Source: Promethearchaeia archaeon
GTDB lineage: Archaea > Asgardarchaeota > Lokiarchaeia > Sigyniarchaeales > SOKP01
NCBI GenBank assembly: GCA_029856045.1
Contig: JAHQWG010000012.1
Location: forward strand, 62,001 to 126,000
Direction of reading: 5' to 3'
Length of the DNA: 64,000 nt
Both the position numbers and the translations under genes were made by a program. Below, piece by piece: positions 17,714 through 26,838 of this stretch. The notes beneath the pieces were generated by a model. That model saw only the letters and a program-made list of their open reading frames with translations, did no database searches and was not told the DNA's origin. Every line of letters starts with the position of its first letter. Position 1 is the stretch's first letter.

Positions 17714-18493
17714 TTAAGTAAATTGACCGATCGTTAATGTAAGAATAATTGTTAATATTATGGCTAATAAGAAATGAATAAAATATTTAATTATTGATCC
17801 CTTAGACAGTCTGGCTAAATATTGAGCTAAAAGGAATACAGTGATAATTATTATTATAAAAGAAATTATGAATTGTATATATATTAGATTGGGATTAACA
17901 AAAAATGGTGTCAACATTAGTAATGCTCCTAAGAATGAAGAAAGTCCATTAATAATAGCCAAAATACGTGAAGCAAAATCTTCTGCTTTCTCATTAATAT
18001 CCTTTTCTTTCTTATTGGATTTCTCGTCTGAATTAACATTAACTTGTTTTTTTATATAGGTTTCTTTCGCTTTTCGGCTTAACCCAATCATATGCTTCAA
18101 TATTTCCTCTTTTATTTGATTTTGATTATCAAGAGCACTTTCTTCATTCTCTGAATCATCATCTTCATTATATATTGCCATCGCTTTTTTCAATTCGTAA
18201 TTGATTTTTGCTCTTTCAGCTTCTTCAGAAAGGAGAGATCCAGAGATACCAGAAACACCCATAGCAATTGCTGTAGCAATACCAGGTAAAATAAGGATAT
18301 CAGTTGTTGAATATAGAGATTGATCTCTTATATATAAAGTAAAGATTCCGATTATAATTCCCAGCGTTGTTAAAAGACCATCTGTAAAGTTCATAATAAA
18401 ATATCGACGAGCAATCGCACCGACTTCTGAAATTTCCCAGTATAGTTTCCAGCGCCCAATAATACTTTTATTACTTTTTTCTCTTACATCCAT
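17714..18493 (-). CDS. VIT1/CCC1-like integral membrane protein
   Basis: 259 residues with about five transmembrane segments: two near 35-100, and three in the C-terminal 85 residues. Segment one carries NFTDGLLTTLGIIIGIF and segment two GIATAIAMGVSGISGSLLSEEAER, the layout of VIT1/CCC1 iron/manganese transporters (conserved Asp-Gly then Gly-rich helix and an E-rich cytosolic helix). A long acidic/basic linker at about 105-170 would be cytosolic. In known relatives the E-rich region binds metal; here EEAER remains but the rest is replaced by a mixed-charge linker. Metal transport is plausible, not proven. It is followed downstream by the dehydratase activator, 82 bases away. Confidence 0.65.
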   Translation of the reverse strand: MDVREKSNKSIIGRWKLYWEISEVGAIARRYFIMNFTDGLLTTLGIIIGIFTLYIRDQSLYSTTDILILPGIATAIAMGVSGISGSLLSEEAERAKINYELKKAMAIYNEDDDSENEESALDNQNQIKEEILKHMIGLSRKAKETYIKKQVNVNSDEKSNKKEKDINEKAEDFASRILAIINGLSSFLGALLMLTPFFVNPNLIYIQFIISFIIIIITVFLLAQYLARLSKGSIIKYFIHFLLAIILTIILTLTIGQFT

Positions 18494-18625
18494 CCTATAT
18501 TACTAATTGTATTTTCCTTAAGAAAATTTAAAATCTATTTTTGGGAGGTAATTTTTCTCTATTAGATAATATTCTTGAGATTTATTAAAATATATAATTT
18601 TATTGTTATAAATTTATCTTCACTT

Positions 18626-19531
18626 TTATGAGTTAGAATTCTCACCTTTTATGTTTGCTTTTCTCCCCAAATATATTGAGAATAAGTAATAAATACCAAA
18701 AAGTATTACTAAGACACCCAATATTATTATGAGAATAAAATTGAAATTAGCTGAATAGACTTCTAACAGTTCAAGAGGTATATCTTCTAAATTAATTGGA
18801 AAACTCATTCCTGGAGGAAATAAAATGCTACCGAGCCAAGAAAAGAAAAAAGCCCTTGGAATAGAGCCAATAAATGTTCCTATGGAATATTTTTTCACAT
18901 CTAAATCGACTAATCCTGCTACATAACTGATAGGATCAAAAGCTACAAAAGGTAGAAATCTCGCCACTATGATTGTTCCCATCCCATATTTCCTAATAAA
19001 ATTGTCAGCTAGGAATAAAGCCTTTTCTCCAATAAACTTTTCAACTAATGGTCTTCCACCTTTTCTGCTTATATAGTAACATACGAGTGCCGCTACCATT
19101 GATCCAATAATCCCCATTATTCCTCCTCCGACCAAACCCCAAATTATTCCAGTAGCTAAAAGCACAATTTCAGATGGAATCGGAACTAAAAGACCTTGAA
19201 TAGCCATAATGGCAATAAAAAGTAATATACCCCAAAATGCTAGTATATAAATTGGATTAACAAACCATTCAATAACCAAGCGATATAGAAAGGTTTGGTC
19301 GACAAAGATAATATAATATAATAAATACAATGAGATGCCAATCAAGAAGATAAAGATTATTATGTATATTATTGTTTTAGCATCATAATTAGAAAAATCA
19401 AATAGCTTTTTAAAATATTTCTTTACTCTTAGGGAAATGGTTATTTTTTCTATAGGTTCTTTCTCTTCAATTATTTTCTCCTTTTCCGAATTTTCTCCCA
19501 TTTTACTAACTTGTTTTTTATTATTTTCCAT
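18626..19531 (-). CDS. VTT-domain (DedA/TVP38/TMEM64 family) membrane protein
   Basis: 301 residues. After a charged N-terminus of about 45 residues come six or so hydrophobic segments. The central block has PIPSEIVLLATGIIWG, then GSMVAALVCYYISRKGGRP and RFLPFVAFDPISYVAGLVD, the re-entrant loop signature (R-F-x-P ... G) of VTT/SNARE-associated proteins. Eukaryotic relatives TMEM41B and VMP1 and bacterial DedA proteins scramble or transport phospholipids or undecaprenyl phosphate. In an archaeon the lipid or polyprenyl carrier is unknown. Upstream is a 293-base divergent spacer to the beta-helix triplet. Confidence 0.8.
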   Translation of the reverse strand: MENNKKQVSKMGENSEKEKIIEEKEPIEKITISLRVKKYFKKLFDFSNYDAKTIIYIIIFIFLIGISLYLLYYIIFVDQTFLYRLVIEWFVNPIYILAFWGILLFIAIMAIQGLLVPIPSEIVLLATGIIWGLVGGGIMGIIGSMVAALVCYYISRKGGRPLVEKFIGEKALFLADNFIRKYGMGTIIVARFLPFVAFDPISYVAGLVDLDVKKYSIGTFIGSIPRAFFFSWLGSILFPPGMSFPINLEDIPLELLEVYSANFNFILIIILGVLVILFGIYYLFSIYLGRKANIKGENSNS

Positions 19532-19824
19532 GATAATTTAAATCTAAATTTATATAAAAATTATATTTTTTTATATTTTTATGTAAAAATCGTTAAGAAT
19601 TATATATGGATATAAGGAAGCTAATTGTACTTAGTCACAGAGGGATAACGGGTCGATTTATGGAATATTTATAATTTATTTTAGATTATAAAAAGAAATA
19701 ATAATATAAAATAAAAACTTTTAATTAAAAATTTTATAAATAACAAATAAAGATTTTTTTGTGTCTTTAATATTGTTGGAAAAAAAATAAAAAATAATCT
19801 AATTTTAGTTTAGAGGAAATAAAA

Positions 19825-20742
19825 ATGACTGAAAACGTTGAAGATTTGATTTCAAACAATAATAAAGATGAAATAGAAAAACAAGAAATTAAACTTCAAT
19901 TTCATTTTTATCTCACATTTTTTGCTTTTATATATTTAGGATCATATTTCTTACCTGGTATAATTTTAATGTTATTTATATTGCTATATTTTGTACCATA
20001 CTTTTTACAGACCACAAATTTTGTTTCTCTTTTTATAGAATTAAACCCCTTACTTGCTTTAACATTAATGCCTTTAATTATTATCAGTTGTTATTTAATT
20101 CATTTATTTTTTATAGGTTTATTAACTCGATGGTGCTGGAGTTTTACTGAAAAGAAGTCTCCAACAAAGAATGGGATTATTCCACGAAATGTTCCTAGCG
20201 ATACTTTAAACTATTACCATATTCGTTCATTTGTAATTAAATATGGGAAATTTGTATTCACTAAAGGTCTTTTTCCTTGGTTACTGAATTGGTATTATAA
20301 TTTCGTTGGATCAAATAAAATTGGAAAAGGTACAACAATTGAAGAGGAAATTGTTGGTGATAAATTTATTGATGTAGGTGAAGATTGTTATATTGGAGTT
20401 AATTCAGCAGTATGTTCACACACTGTCGAGGGAACTTTTGGTCGGATACCTTATTTTGAAATAAAACTTGGAGATAATGTTACTTGTACGGCATTTAACA
20501 TAGTCGGTCCTGGATGTGATATCCATGAGAACTCTTATTTATTGCCGTTAGGCTCTACCGGTAAAAACCAAACTACCAAGGGGAATAGTTATTATTTTGG
20601 AATACCTATGCGCAAGATTTTCACGAAAAAGATAATAGAATATTTAAAGATCTCTCAAGAAGATTTAGAAAAAGATAAAGAGTTAAGAAATAGACAAAAA
20701 AAACTTAAGGAAAAAATAGAGAGTGATGTATTATTAAAATAA
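19825..20742 (+). CDS. Membrane-anchored left-handed beta-helix (hexapeptide) protein, copy 1
   Basis: 305 residues. Two long hydrophobic segments (about 27-60 and 70-100) anchor the protein; the C-terminal half is a hexapeptide-repeat beta helix (IGKGTTIEEEIVG, FIDVGEDCYIGVNSAVCS, LGDNVTCTAFNIVGPGCDI) closing with YYFGIPMRK, the typical final coil of acetyltransferase-like helices. The tail from 265 is a charged helix. I see no obvious catalytic His in the hexapeptide coils, unlike maltose/chloramphenicol acetyltransferases. Start ATG with GAGGA upstream. It leads a tandem set of three related genes, so they probably act together, perhaps on envelope lipids or glycans; that function is inference. 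Confidence 0.75.
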   Translation: MTENVEDLISNNNKDEIEKQEIKLQFHFYLTFFAFIYLGSYFLPGIILMLFILLYFVPYFLQTTNFVSLFIELNPLLALTLMPLIIISCYLIHLFFIGLLTRWCWSFTEKKSPTKNGIIPRNVPSDTLNYYHIRSFVIKYGKFVFTKGLFPWLLNWYYNFVGSNKIGKGTTIEEEIVGDKFIDVGEDCYIGVNSAVCSHTVEGTFGRIPYFEIKLGDNVTCTAFNIVGPGCDIHENSYLLPLGSTGKNQTTKGNSYYFGIPMRKIFTKKIIEYLKISQEDLEKDKELRNRQKKLKEKIESDVLLK

Positions 20743-21662
20743 TTGAAGTTAATAATAATACAAGTGAAGGAGAAAATAATGAATTAAGTATATCGGAAAA
20801 TAATGAAAAGCATGATTTAATTATTGATTTTACTACAAGTAATGCTATTAGCAGAGTTGATATTAAGTTTTTAGTAATATATATTCCGATTTTTTGGTTT
20901 AGCGGTATATTAGTTGCGATATACTGGTATCAATACACTAAAAATCTCCCTTCAATTCAAGAGAACTGGATTTTCTGGCTTTTTCCGATTTTATATCTGC
21001 CTATTGCCATATTGTCCATGCTTTTCATTTTTATTTTTGGTTGTGTTTTTTTTAGTAAATTATTTTTAATAATTATTAATTTAATTCACAAACCAAGAGA
21101 GGGAGTATTTAGAACGGATTTAGGAGATAAGAATTTTGAGTTTTGGTGTCTTCGAACTAAATTAAAAAAATTAGTTATATGGTTACTGAGAACATGTCCT
21201 CTTCCTTGGATCGATATTATAGCTTTTAGATGGTTTGGAGTAAAAATGGATTTTTCAAGTCATCTTCTAGATTCTTGGTTTGATATTGAATTTATTAAAT
21301 TAGGACGTAAAGTAATGGTTGGACAGGGCTCAGTTGTTATGAGTTCAATGATAGTTGGTAAATATTTAATTATTAAACGAATTATTCTTGATGATTACAC
21401 AATAATAGGAGGAATGGCTTGTGTTTCACCAGGAACAATTACAGGTAAAGATTCACTTTTGGCTGCTATTTCTTCTACGATTTACAATCAAGTGCTTGAA
21501 TCAGAATGGGTTTATTTTGGAATTCCATGCATTAAATTTAAACCAAATAAGTTTACATTTAAAAAAAAAATGACTAAAAGGAGTGTGGATGAGGAGGAAG
21601 CGATTAATGTTGAACAAGAAATTAATATTGAAGATGATAAGAAAGAAAAATATAACTTGTAA
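20733..21662 (+). CDS. Membrane-anchored left-handed beta-helix protein, copy 2, with problematic start
   Basis: Homologous to its neighbours: two hydrophobic segments, then a beta helix (VMVGQGSVVMSS, IILDDYTIIGGMACVSPGTI) ending VYFGIPCIKFKP and an acidic tail. The frame is open and clearly coding upstream of the first conventional start (TTG at 21012), since the first hydrophobic segment aligns with copy 3, but no ATG, GTG or TTG is in frame from the upstream TGA on. An ATT at 20733, seven bases after AGTG and overlapping the end of copy 1, would give 309 residues, like the 305 and 304 of the other copies. Alternatively, the ATG at 20779 with an ideal GAAGGAG before it is the start and one base has been lost after it. 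Confidence 0.65.
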   Translation: MKIIEVNNNTSEGENNELSISENNEKHDLIIDFTTSNAISRVDIKFLVIYIPIFWFSGILVAIYWYQYTKNLPSIQENWIFWLFPILYLPIAILSMLFIFIFGCVFFSKLFLIIINLIHKPREGVFRTDLGDKNFEFWCLRTKLKKLVIWLLRTCPLPWIDIIAFRWFGVKMDFSSHLLDSWFDIEFIKLGRKVMVGQGSVVMSSMIVGKYLIIKRIILDDYTIIGGMACVSPGTITGKDSLLAAISSTIYNQVLESEWVYFGIPCIKFKPNKFTFKKKMTKRSVDEEEAINVEQEINIEDDKKEKYNL

Positions 21663-21678
21663 TTTGAGGGGTTAAAAA

Positions 21679-22593
21679 ATGTCAGTACCTACAAGCATGC
21701 GGGTTGGACCATTTACCCCAACTATTTTAGTTAAAAAGAAATATATAATCTTTTATATATTTCTCATCTGGATTTCAATGATCCCTATTTTATTAGAATT
21801 TTGGTTATATTGGCAATGTTTTTGGGATGCAATAAAACCATTATACTTCTATTTTTTTCTCCCGCTTCTCTGTTTTGTTATGTATATAACTGCAGTATTA
21901 ACATCTGTTCTTTTTGCAAAATTAATATTAGTTATTATAAAGGCAATTCTTAAACCAAAAGAAGGTATTTTTCTTAGAGACGCATCAGATAAAGATTATC
22001 GCTATTGGAGTTTAAGAAATACAGTTAAAAAATGGCCAATTTGGCTTTCACACAAATTTCCGTTTCCATTCCTTGATAATATTTGTTTTAAAGTTTTTGG
22101 AGTTAAAACTAAATTTTCAAATTCGTTGTTCGAGGGATGGGTAGATTGTGAATTCATTGAATTTGGAAAAAATGTAATTATAGGACAAGGAAGCATCATT
22201 CAATCCGCTTGTATTGTTGGAAAGTTGTTAATTATAAAAAAAACAATTATTGAAGATAATGTAAGAATTGGAGCACACGCTATATGTATGCCTGGCACTC
22301 ATATTAGAAAAAATAGTGTGTTAGCAGCAAATTCTGTTGCAACAGTTGGACAAGAACTTGAAGAAGGATGGATTTATGTTGGAGTTCCTGCAACAAAATA
22401 TAAAAAGAATAGATTCTTCGAAGATGGTTTAGAAAATGTACTTGGAGATGTAAAAGATGTTGAAAATTTAAGAAAAACGTATGAGAATTTATATATTAAA
22501 CGTTATGATAAACATCTTACTTATAAAGAGAGAAAAGAACTTAAAGAAGAAAGGAGAGTAGAAGAAAAAATAAGATTGGAGCAGGGTGTATAA
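21679..22593 (+). CDS. Membrane-anchored left-handed beta-helix protein, copy 3
   Basis: 304 residues. Hydrophobic segments at about 22-45 and 55-95, a juxtamembrane block KPKEGIFLRDASDKDYRYWS shared with copy 2 (KPREGVFRTDLGDKNFEFW), then a beta helix (NVIIGQGSIIQSACIVG, IIEDNVRIGAHAICMPGTHI) ending WIYVGVPATKYKK, and a very charged helical tail. GAGGGG precedes the ATG; the gap to copy 2 is 16 bases. The beta helix and membrane anchor resemble the C-terminal part of some NRPS-associated Pls/acetyltransferase-like proteins. Acyl transfer is possible but unproven, because the active-site histidine cannot be assigned with certainty (H in IGAHA is one candidate). Confidence 0.75.
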   Translation: MSVPTSMRVGPFTPTILVKKKYIIFYIFLIWISMIPILLEFWLYWQCFWDAIKPLYFYFFLPLLCFVMYITAVLTSVLFAKLILVIIKAILKPKEGIFLRDASDKDYRYWSLRNTVKKWPIWLSHKFPFPFLDNICFKVFGVKTKFSNSLFEGWVDCEFIEFGKNVIIGQGSIIQSACIVGKLLIIKKTIIEDNVRIGAHAICMPGTHIRKNSVLAANSVATVGQELEEGWIYVGVPATKYKKNRFFEDGLENVLGDVKDVENLRKTYENLYIKRYDKHLTYKERKELKEERRVEEKIRLEQGV

Positions 22594-22833
22594 AAATATT
22601 AGCAGACTTAAAAAAATGATAATAATATCTTATAAAATGTTATCCAATTCTGATATGGAAGTAACTTCACCTTATTAGTCTCTTTAACTTTAAGAGAAAA
22701 AAGAGTTAAAAGATGTTAAAGTCTTAAAAATTTAATTTTTTAAAATTAATAACTTTTTTAAGAGCAAATTATATGATTTATATAGATTTAAATTTATCAG
22801 TTAAATGACAGGATTTTTGAGGAAATAGAGCAC

Positions 22834-23460
22834 TTGAATCAATTAAAATACCAAGTAATTGAAATTCTAATAGAACATGTAAGAATAGTTACAAATAGTA
22901 TGAAAGAGATGCATTTATTTTATAAATTATGGACTGAACCTAGAGATAAAAAAGAAATAAATGAAAAAAAAGAAGAAATAAACCATTTAGAAGAACAGGC
23001 GGATGAATTAAAAGCAAGGATCATAAAAAAATTCGCTGAAGCAGAATCACAAGGATTAAGTACATTATTCGATTTAGTCCTAAAAACTGATGGGATTTTA
23101 AATTATATTAATGAATTTACAGATAGAATATTGTATATTGATAAAAGACTTTCTAAGAACATTAATAAAAGAATTAATTCTATCATAAAAATATCTATAG
23201 ATATGGGAGAAGCATTAACAATTGCAGTTAAAAGCTTATTGGGGCTAAGAGAGAAAGCATTTGATACATCAAAAAAACTACATTTGCTAGAACATGAAAT
23301 AGATTCACAATATAGAGATTTTGAGAATTATTTATACAATTCAACTGATTTAGATGTAATTACTATTTTAAAGGTAAAAGGAGCTGTCCAGAAAATTGAG
23401 GAAATGGCCGATTTAATTGAAAACATTGCAGATTTGATTCGAATCATAGCATATAGTTAA
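22834..23460 (+). CDS. PhoU-like DUF47 (putative phosphate transport regulator) protein
   Basis: 208 residues, all helical, with the DUF47/TIGR00153 layout: an N-terminal helix pair, the E-rich segment HLEEQADELKARIIKKF, a central LVLKTDGILNYINEFTDRIL and a C-terminal HEIDSQYRDFENYLY. Pairs of acidic residues in each helix hairpin resemble the metal sites of PhoU. Members are often encoded beside PiT phosphate permeases, but no permease is next door here. Start TTG at 22834 with GAGGA 10 bases upstream. Role in phosphate or metal homeostasis is family inference only. Confidence 0.78.
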   Translation: MNQLKYQVIEILIEHVRIVTNSMKEMHLFYKLWTEPRDKKEINEKKEEINHLEEQADELKARIIKKFAEAESQGLSTLFDLVLKTDGILNYINEFTDRILYIDKRLSKNINKRINSIIKISIDMGEALTIAVKSLLGLREKAFDTSKKLHLLEHEIDSQYRDFENYLYNSTDLDVITILKVKGAVQKIEEMADLIENIADLIRIIAYS

Positions 23461-23504
23461 TAAAAATTAAAACAAAACATTAAATTAAAGAGAATGCAGA
23501 ATAT

Positions 23505-24098
23505 CTAAGGTTTAAACCATTTTAAAATATAATATGTTTTAGTCTGCGGATTTGCTATAATAAAACGTTTCCTCACAGAAGTCGCTAATCTTCCTGCTCT
23601 AACCATCTCAATTGCTGAAATATTGGAATCACTTCGCAATACTTGAATAATAAATGGGGAATGCTCAAGACCAGGTCCTTTCTTGTAAACTGCAAAATCG
23701 GCTCCAAATTTTAATGCGGGTCGAACAACATATCCCTTGTCTCTTAAATCCTTATAGATATTGTACTTATCTTCAAACAGATTATGTTTATTTTTAGCAA
23801 ACTCAAAAAATTCTTCTGAAGTGAGGTTTTTATCAGATTCTACATCAAATATGCTGATCCTTCCAGATTCCAGCAAATATTGTGCTTCAATTAATGATAA
23901 TTCAGTAGGTTTTGAATAATATTCCAATCTAGGTTTATTTATACCCAATGGGCTTCCATAAAAATTATTCACATATAGATAAGAACCGTATAGCGGATTA
24001 AAGATAATTACCCTTGAATTGATTAATTTCGCAGGGATAACCTCTGGAATATCTTCTTCTTTGATTTCATCAAGTGAAATTGCGTTTTCTTTTACCAT
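23505..24098 (-). CDS. endA: tRNA-splicing endonuclease (archaeal alpha2 type)
   Basis: 197 residues, matching homodimeric archaeal EndA. It cuts the bulge-helix-bulge of pre-tRNA introns. The C-terminal catalytic domain carries the expected triad: Tyr138 in FAVYKKG, His146 in LEHSPF and Lys177 in SVRKRF. The N-terminal domain has the PLYGSYLY and EAQYLLESGRI blocks common to this family, and GYVVRPALKFGADF opens the nuclease domain. ATG start; convergent with the DUF47 gene. A lone gene with no operon partners. Confidence 0.93.
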   Translation of the reverse strand: MVKENAISLDEIKEEDIPEVIPAKLINSRVIIFNPLYGSYLYVNNFYGSPLGINKPRLEYYSKPTELSLIEAQYLLESGRISIFDVESDKNLTSEEFFEFAKNKHNLFEDKYNIYKDLRDKGYVVRPALKFGADFAVYKKGPGLEHSPFIIQVLRSDSNISAIEMVRAGRLATSVRKRFIIANPQTKTYYILKWFKP

Positions 24099-24311
24099 AT
24101 CTAAACATAAATCTGATTATTTGATTTATTTTAAGAGTTTATTTATACTAATATTTTTCGATCTTATTGAGTAAAGTTAGCAAATTTTTTTCTGAAGAAG
24201 TAAAATTAGATAGAATATAAATGATATCCTATTTAAATAAAATAAATAATGTTTAAAATGTAGATTTACGTTTTTATAATCATTATAAAACACAAAATTC
24301 TAAATTTAATA

Positions 24312-25223
24312 GTGAAAAATATGGTATTAAAACGGAAGAGTTGTGTTGCAGGCTCTTTTTATCCTCGCTATAAGCCAGATTTGATATCAATTATTGAAGA
24401 ATCTTTTTTAGATAAAAACTTTGGTGTAGGAAAACCTTTTAAATGTGAAAATCTAGAGAATAGAACAATTTATGGGGGAATATCTCCGCATGCTGGATAT
24501 GTTTATTCAGCTGCTTGTGCATCTTTTACATTTTTTAATTTGTTTAAGGAGAAAATTCCTGATACTGTTATTGTTTTAGGCACAACCCATACAGGCTATA
24601 GTGAGATTGCTTTATTGGAAGAAGGTTTTTGGGAAACTCCCTTGGGTGATATTGAGATCGATTCGGAATTAGGGAAAAAGATTGCAGAGAATAGCAATAC
24701 GATAAAAATCGACCAATCGGCATATCTTGGGTTCCCACATAGTCGTGAGCATAACATTGAAGTCCAATTACCATTTATTGTTTACTGTTCGGCTAATAAA
24801 TCAAAATTAGTTCCCATTACAATAGGCTCTATGAATTTTAAAGTATTAAACGAGATTGCAATTGATATTGCAACAGTTATTAAGTCAGAAAACAAAGATA
24901 TCGTTGTAATTGCTTCTTCTGACATGACTCATAAGCAACCCAGGAATATAATGAACCCAAAAGAAGATTTAGAGGAAATGAGAATCGTTGATCAAAAAGT
25001 TATAGATAGTTTTAATGAAAACAACCCTGAAAAGGTCTTTAATAACGCTAGAGCAACAACAGTGTGCGGACCTCAAACAATAACTACTTTAATGCTAATC
25101 TGTAATAATTTAGATGTAAAAACTCCTGAAGTATTAAAATATTACACAAGTTATGCCAAGGGAGGTGGAACTGGACCATGCGAGTATTGTGTAGGGTATT
25201 TTTCAGGGATTATGAAAATATAA
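24312..25223 (+). CDS. MEMO1 family protein (AmmeMemoRadiSam B)
   Basis: 303 residues, the usual MEMO length. Conserved blocks: AGSFYPRYKPDL at the N-terminus, GGISPHAGYVYSA with the metal-site His, LGTTHTGYSE, HSREHNIEVQLPFI, IASSDMTH and CGPQTITTLML near the C-terminus. The fold resembles class III extradiol dioxygenases. In archaea and bacteria MEMO often goes with AMMECR1 and a radical SAM protein, neither of which lies here; biochemical function is unsettled. The frame can begin at GTG 24312 or ATG 24321; no Shine-Dalgarno separates them. Its stop abuts the rhomboid TTG start. Confidence 0.9.
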   Translation: MKNMVLKRKSCVAGSFYPRYKPDLISIIEESFLDKNFGVGKPFKCENLENRTIYGGISPHAGYVYSAACASFTFFNLFKEKIPDTVIVLGTTHTGYSEIALLEEGFWETPLGDIEIDSELGKKIAENSNTIKIDQSAYLGFPHSREHNIEVQLPFIVYCSANKSKLVPITIGSMNFKVLNEIAIDIATVIKSENKDIVVIASSDMTHKQPRNIMNPKEDLEEMRIVDQKVIDSFNENNPEKVFNNARATTVCGPQTITTLMLICNNLDVKTPEVLKYYTSYAKGGGTGPCEYCVGYFSGIMKI

Positions 25224-25820
25224 TTGAATCTAAACATAATTACAATGCTAGTTATAGACGAAGAATCAATAAAAAAAGCTAGAATTACTCTCGTTCTAAT
25301 TACAATCAATTTAATGGCTTATTTTATAATAAATGTTGGACTTGGAGAAGATTATGTGATATTACTCTCTCAAATCAATGTTAATATTTATAATGGGGAA
25401 GTTTATCGACTTTTTACAGCAATGTTTTTACATGCTGATTTATTGCATCTATTTAATAATATGGTTTTTCTATTTCTTTTTGGTATTGGAATAGAATCAA
25501 ATTATCGAAGAATTGAATATATTGTGATTTACTTCATGTCCGGTTTTATTGGAAACCTATTTAGTTTATTTCTCTTACCTTTAAATGTCATTAGTTTAGG
25601 TGCATCTGGTTGTGTTTTTGGTCTAATTGGTGCTGCAATAATGAGTTATATAAGATATGATAGAAGTGCAATACTGTTTGGAGCAATCTATTTAATATTT
25701 TTTTTATTTCAATCAATAGGACCTGAGATTAATATTTGGGCACATTTATTTGGAGGTTTAGTAGGACTTTTTCTAGGATATCTGATTAATAGAAATAAAA
25801 ATGTTGAAAATATATACTAA
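25224..25820 (+). CDS. Rhomboid-family intramembrane serine protease
   Basis: 198 residues with six predicted membrane segments, the minimal rhomboid core. Catalytic dyad: Ser128 in GASGCVFGL on segment 4 and His174 in IWAHLFGG on segment 6; the segment-2 HxxxxHxxxN (H70, H75, N79 in MFLHADLLHLFNN) helps form the oxyanion hole. The YRLFTAMF block after loop 1 is also typical. It cleaves transmembrane helices of other membrane proteins; the substrate is unknown. TTG start directly after the MEMO stop (TAATTG), or ATG at 25245. Confidence 0.92.
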   Translation: MNLNIITMLVIDEESIKKARITLVLITINLMAYFIINVGLGEDYVILLSQINVNIYNGEVYRLFTAMFLHADLLHLFNNMVFLFLFGIGIESNYRRIEYIVIYFMSGFIGNLFSLFLLPLNVISLGASGCVFGLIGAAIMSYIRYDRSAILFGAIYLIFFLFQSIGPEINIWAHLFGGLVGLFLGYLINRNKNVENIY

Positions 25821-25863
25821 AAATTAAACTTTTTTTAAAATAAAAAACTATTTTATAATTATT

Positions 25864-26790
25864 ATGGCAGAAAAAGATATACGTGTTGCCGGGATTATTG
25901 ACAAATTAACTGAAATAACCACTGAATATAACCAACTTACTAAAGAAAACGAAGAATTAAAACAAAAAATAATGAAGAATGTTGAACTTCTATCTGAGGC
26001 AGAGATTGTAATTAAAAATTTAAAAGAACAAGTAGCAATTTTTAAAAATCAAAAGAAAAGTGATATCCCTCAATTGCCACCACAAGTAAATGAGTTAAGA
26101 AGAGAATTGGTAGAAAAAGAAAATGCATTAAAAAATGCACACAATATTATAAAGGAAAAAGAAAATGAAATTTCTATTATGAAACTAAAGGTCAGTACTT
26201 CAGTCTTAAGCGATCAATCACAATTAAATAATTTTAGACAAGAATTACTCGAAAAGAATAGCCAAATATCAGAGCTTTCTAATCTTAATAATGAATTAAA
26301 GAGTCAAATTAAAAGATTGGAGACTGCCAAGATTATTACGGAAGCACCAACCCCTGCAGCTGAAACATCTGCTTCTTTAAATGTTTTAGTCGAAGATTTA
26401 CAAGATAAATTGAATAAAAGTAAACGGCATGCAGAGAAACTTGAAGTAGAGTTTAGAAATTTAAAGTCCATTCAAGGACAAGGAGCAGCCTTAGAACGAA
26501 TTACAGAACTTGAAAATAAAAATGAGAGATTATTACAAAAATTAAAGGAATTAGAGTCTATTCAATTAACTTCAGAAGATCCAAATAAAATTATACAACT
26601 TGAAGAACAATTAAAAGAAAAGGCAACAATTATTATGGAACTTGAGTCAAAACAAACCGAAGCTTCCACTACTGTTAGTTCAGGAGTTGGAGCTCCTGCC
26701 GGATTAATCGAGGATTTACAAATAAAGATTAATAAATTAAAATCTGAAGTTAAAAAGAAAGATGAAATGATTTCTAAATTAAGATCATAA
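25864..26790 (+). CDS. Long coiled-coil protein of unknown function
   Basis: 308 residues, essentially all heptad-like coiled coil with Pro/Ala/Ser/Thr-rich breaks at about 160-175 and 265-280. After each break a similar segment appears (LVEDLQDKLNKSK and LIEDLQIKINKLK), so the C-terminal half looks like an internal duplication. No membrane segment, no nucleotide motif. It is 43 bases after rhomboid, with a PfkB kinase following after 48 bases. Asgard genomes are rich in such proteins; structural or tethering roles are possible but nothing here identifies one. Confidence 0.65.
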   Translation: MAEKDIRVAGIIDKLTEITTEYNQLTKENEELKQKIMKNVELLSEAEIVIKNLKEQVAIFKNQKKSDIPQLPPQVNELRRELVEKENALKNAHNIIKEKENEISIMKLKVSTSVLSDQSQLNNFRQELLEKNSQISELSNLNNELKSQIKRLETAKIITEAPTPAAETSASLNVLVEDLQDKLNKSKRHAEKLEVEFRNLKSIQGQGAALERITELENKNERLLQKLKELESIQLTSEDPNKIIQLEEQLKEKATIIMELESKQTEASTTVSSGVGAPAGLIEDLQIKINKLKSEVKKKDEMISKLRS

Positions 26791-26838
26791 AAGATATTAA
26801 TTATTTTTAAAAAATTTCTTAATTATTTTGATGAGTTA

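Noticed and set aside
19636-19664. Locally G-rich segment (GTCACAGAGGGATAACGGG) resembling a piece of 23S rRNA
   Set aside because: Only about ten bases resemble the conserved GGGATAAC segment and no flanking rRNA sequence is present; a chance match.
20779-20787. ATG-AAT-TAA minigene after a strong Shine-Dalgarno
   Set aside because: Two sense codons only; considered as evidence about the copy 2 start, not as a gene.
22610-22660. Possible C/D box RNA (ATGATAA ... CTGA)
   Set aside because: The C box is imperfect and there is no internal D'/C' pair.
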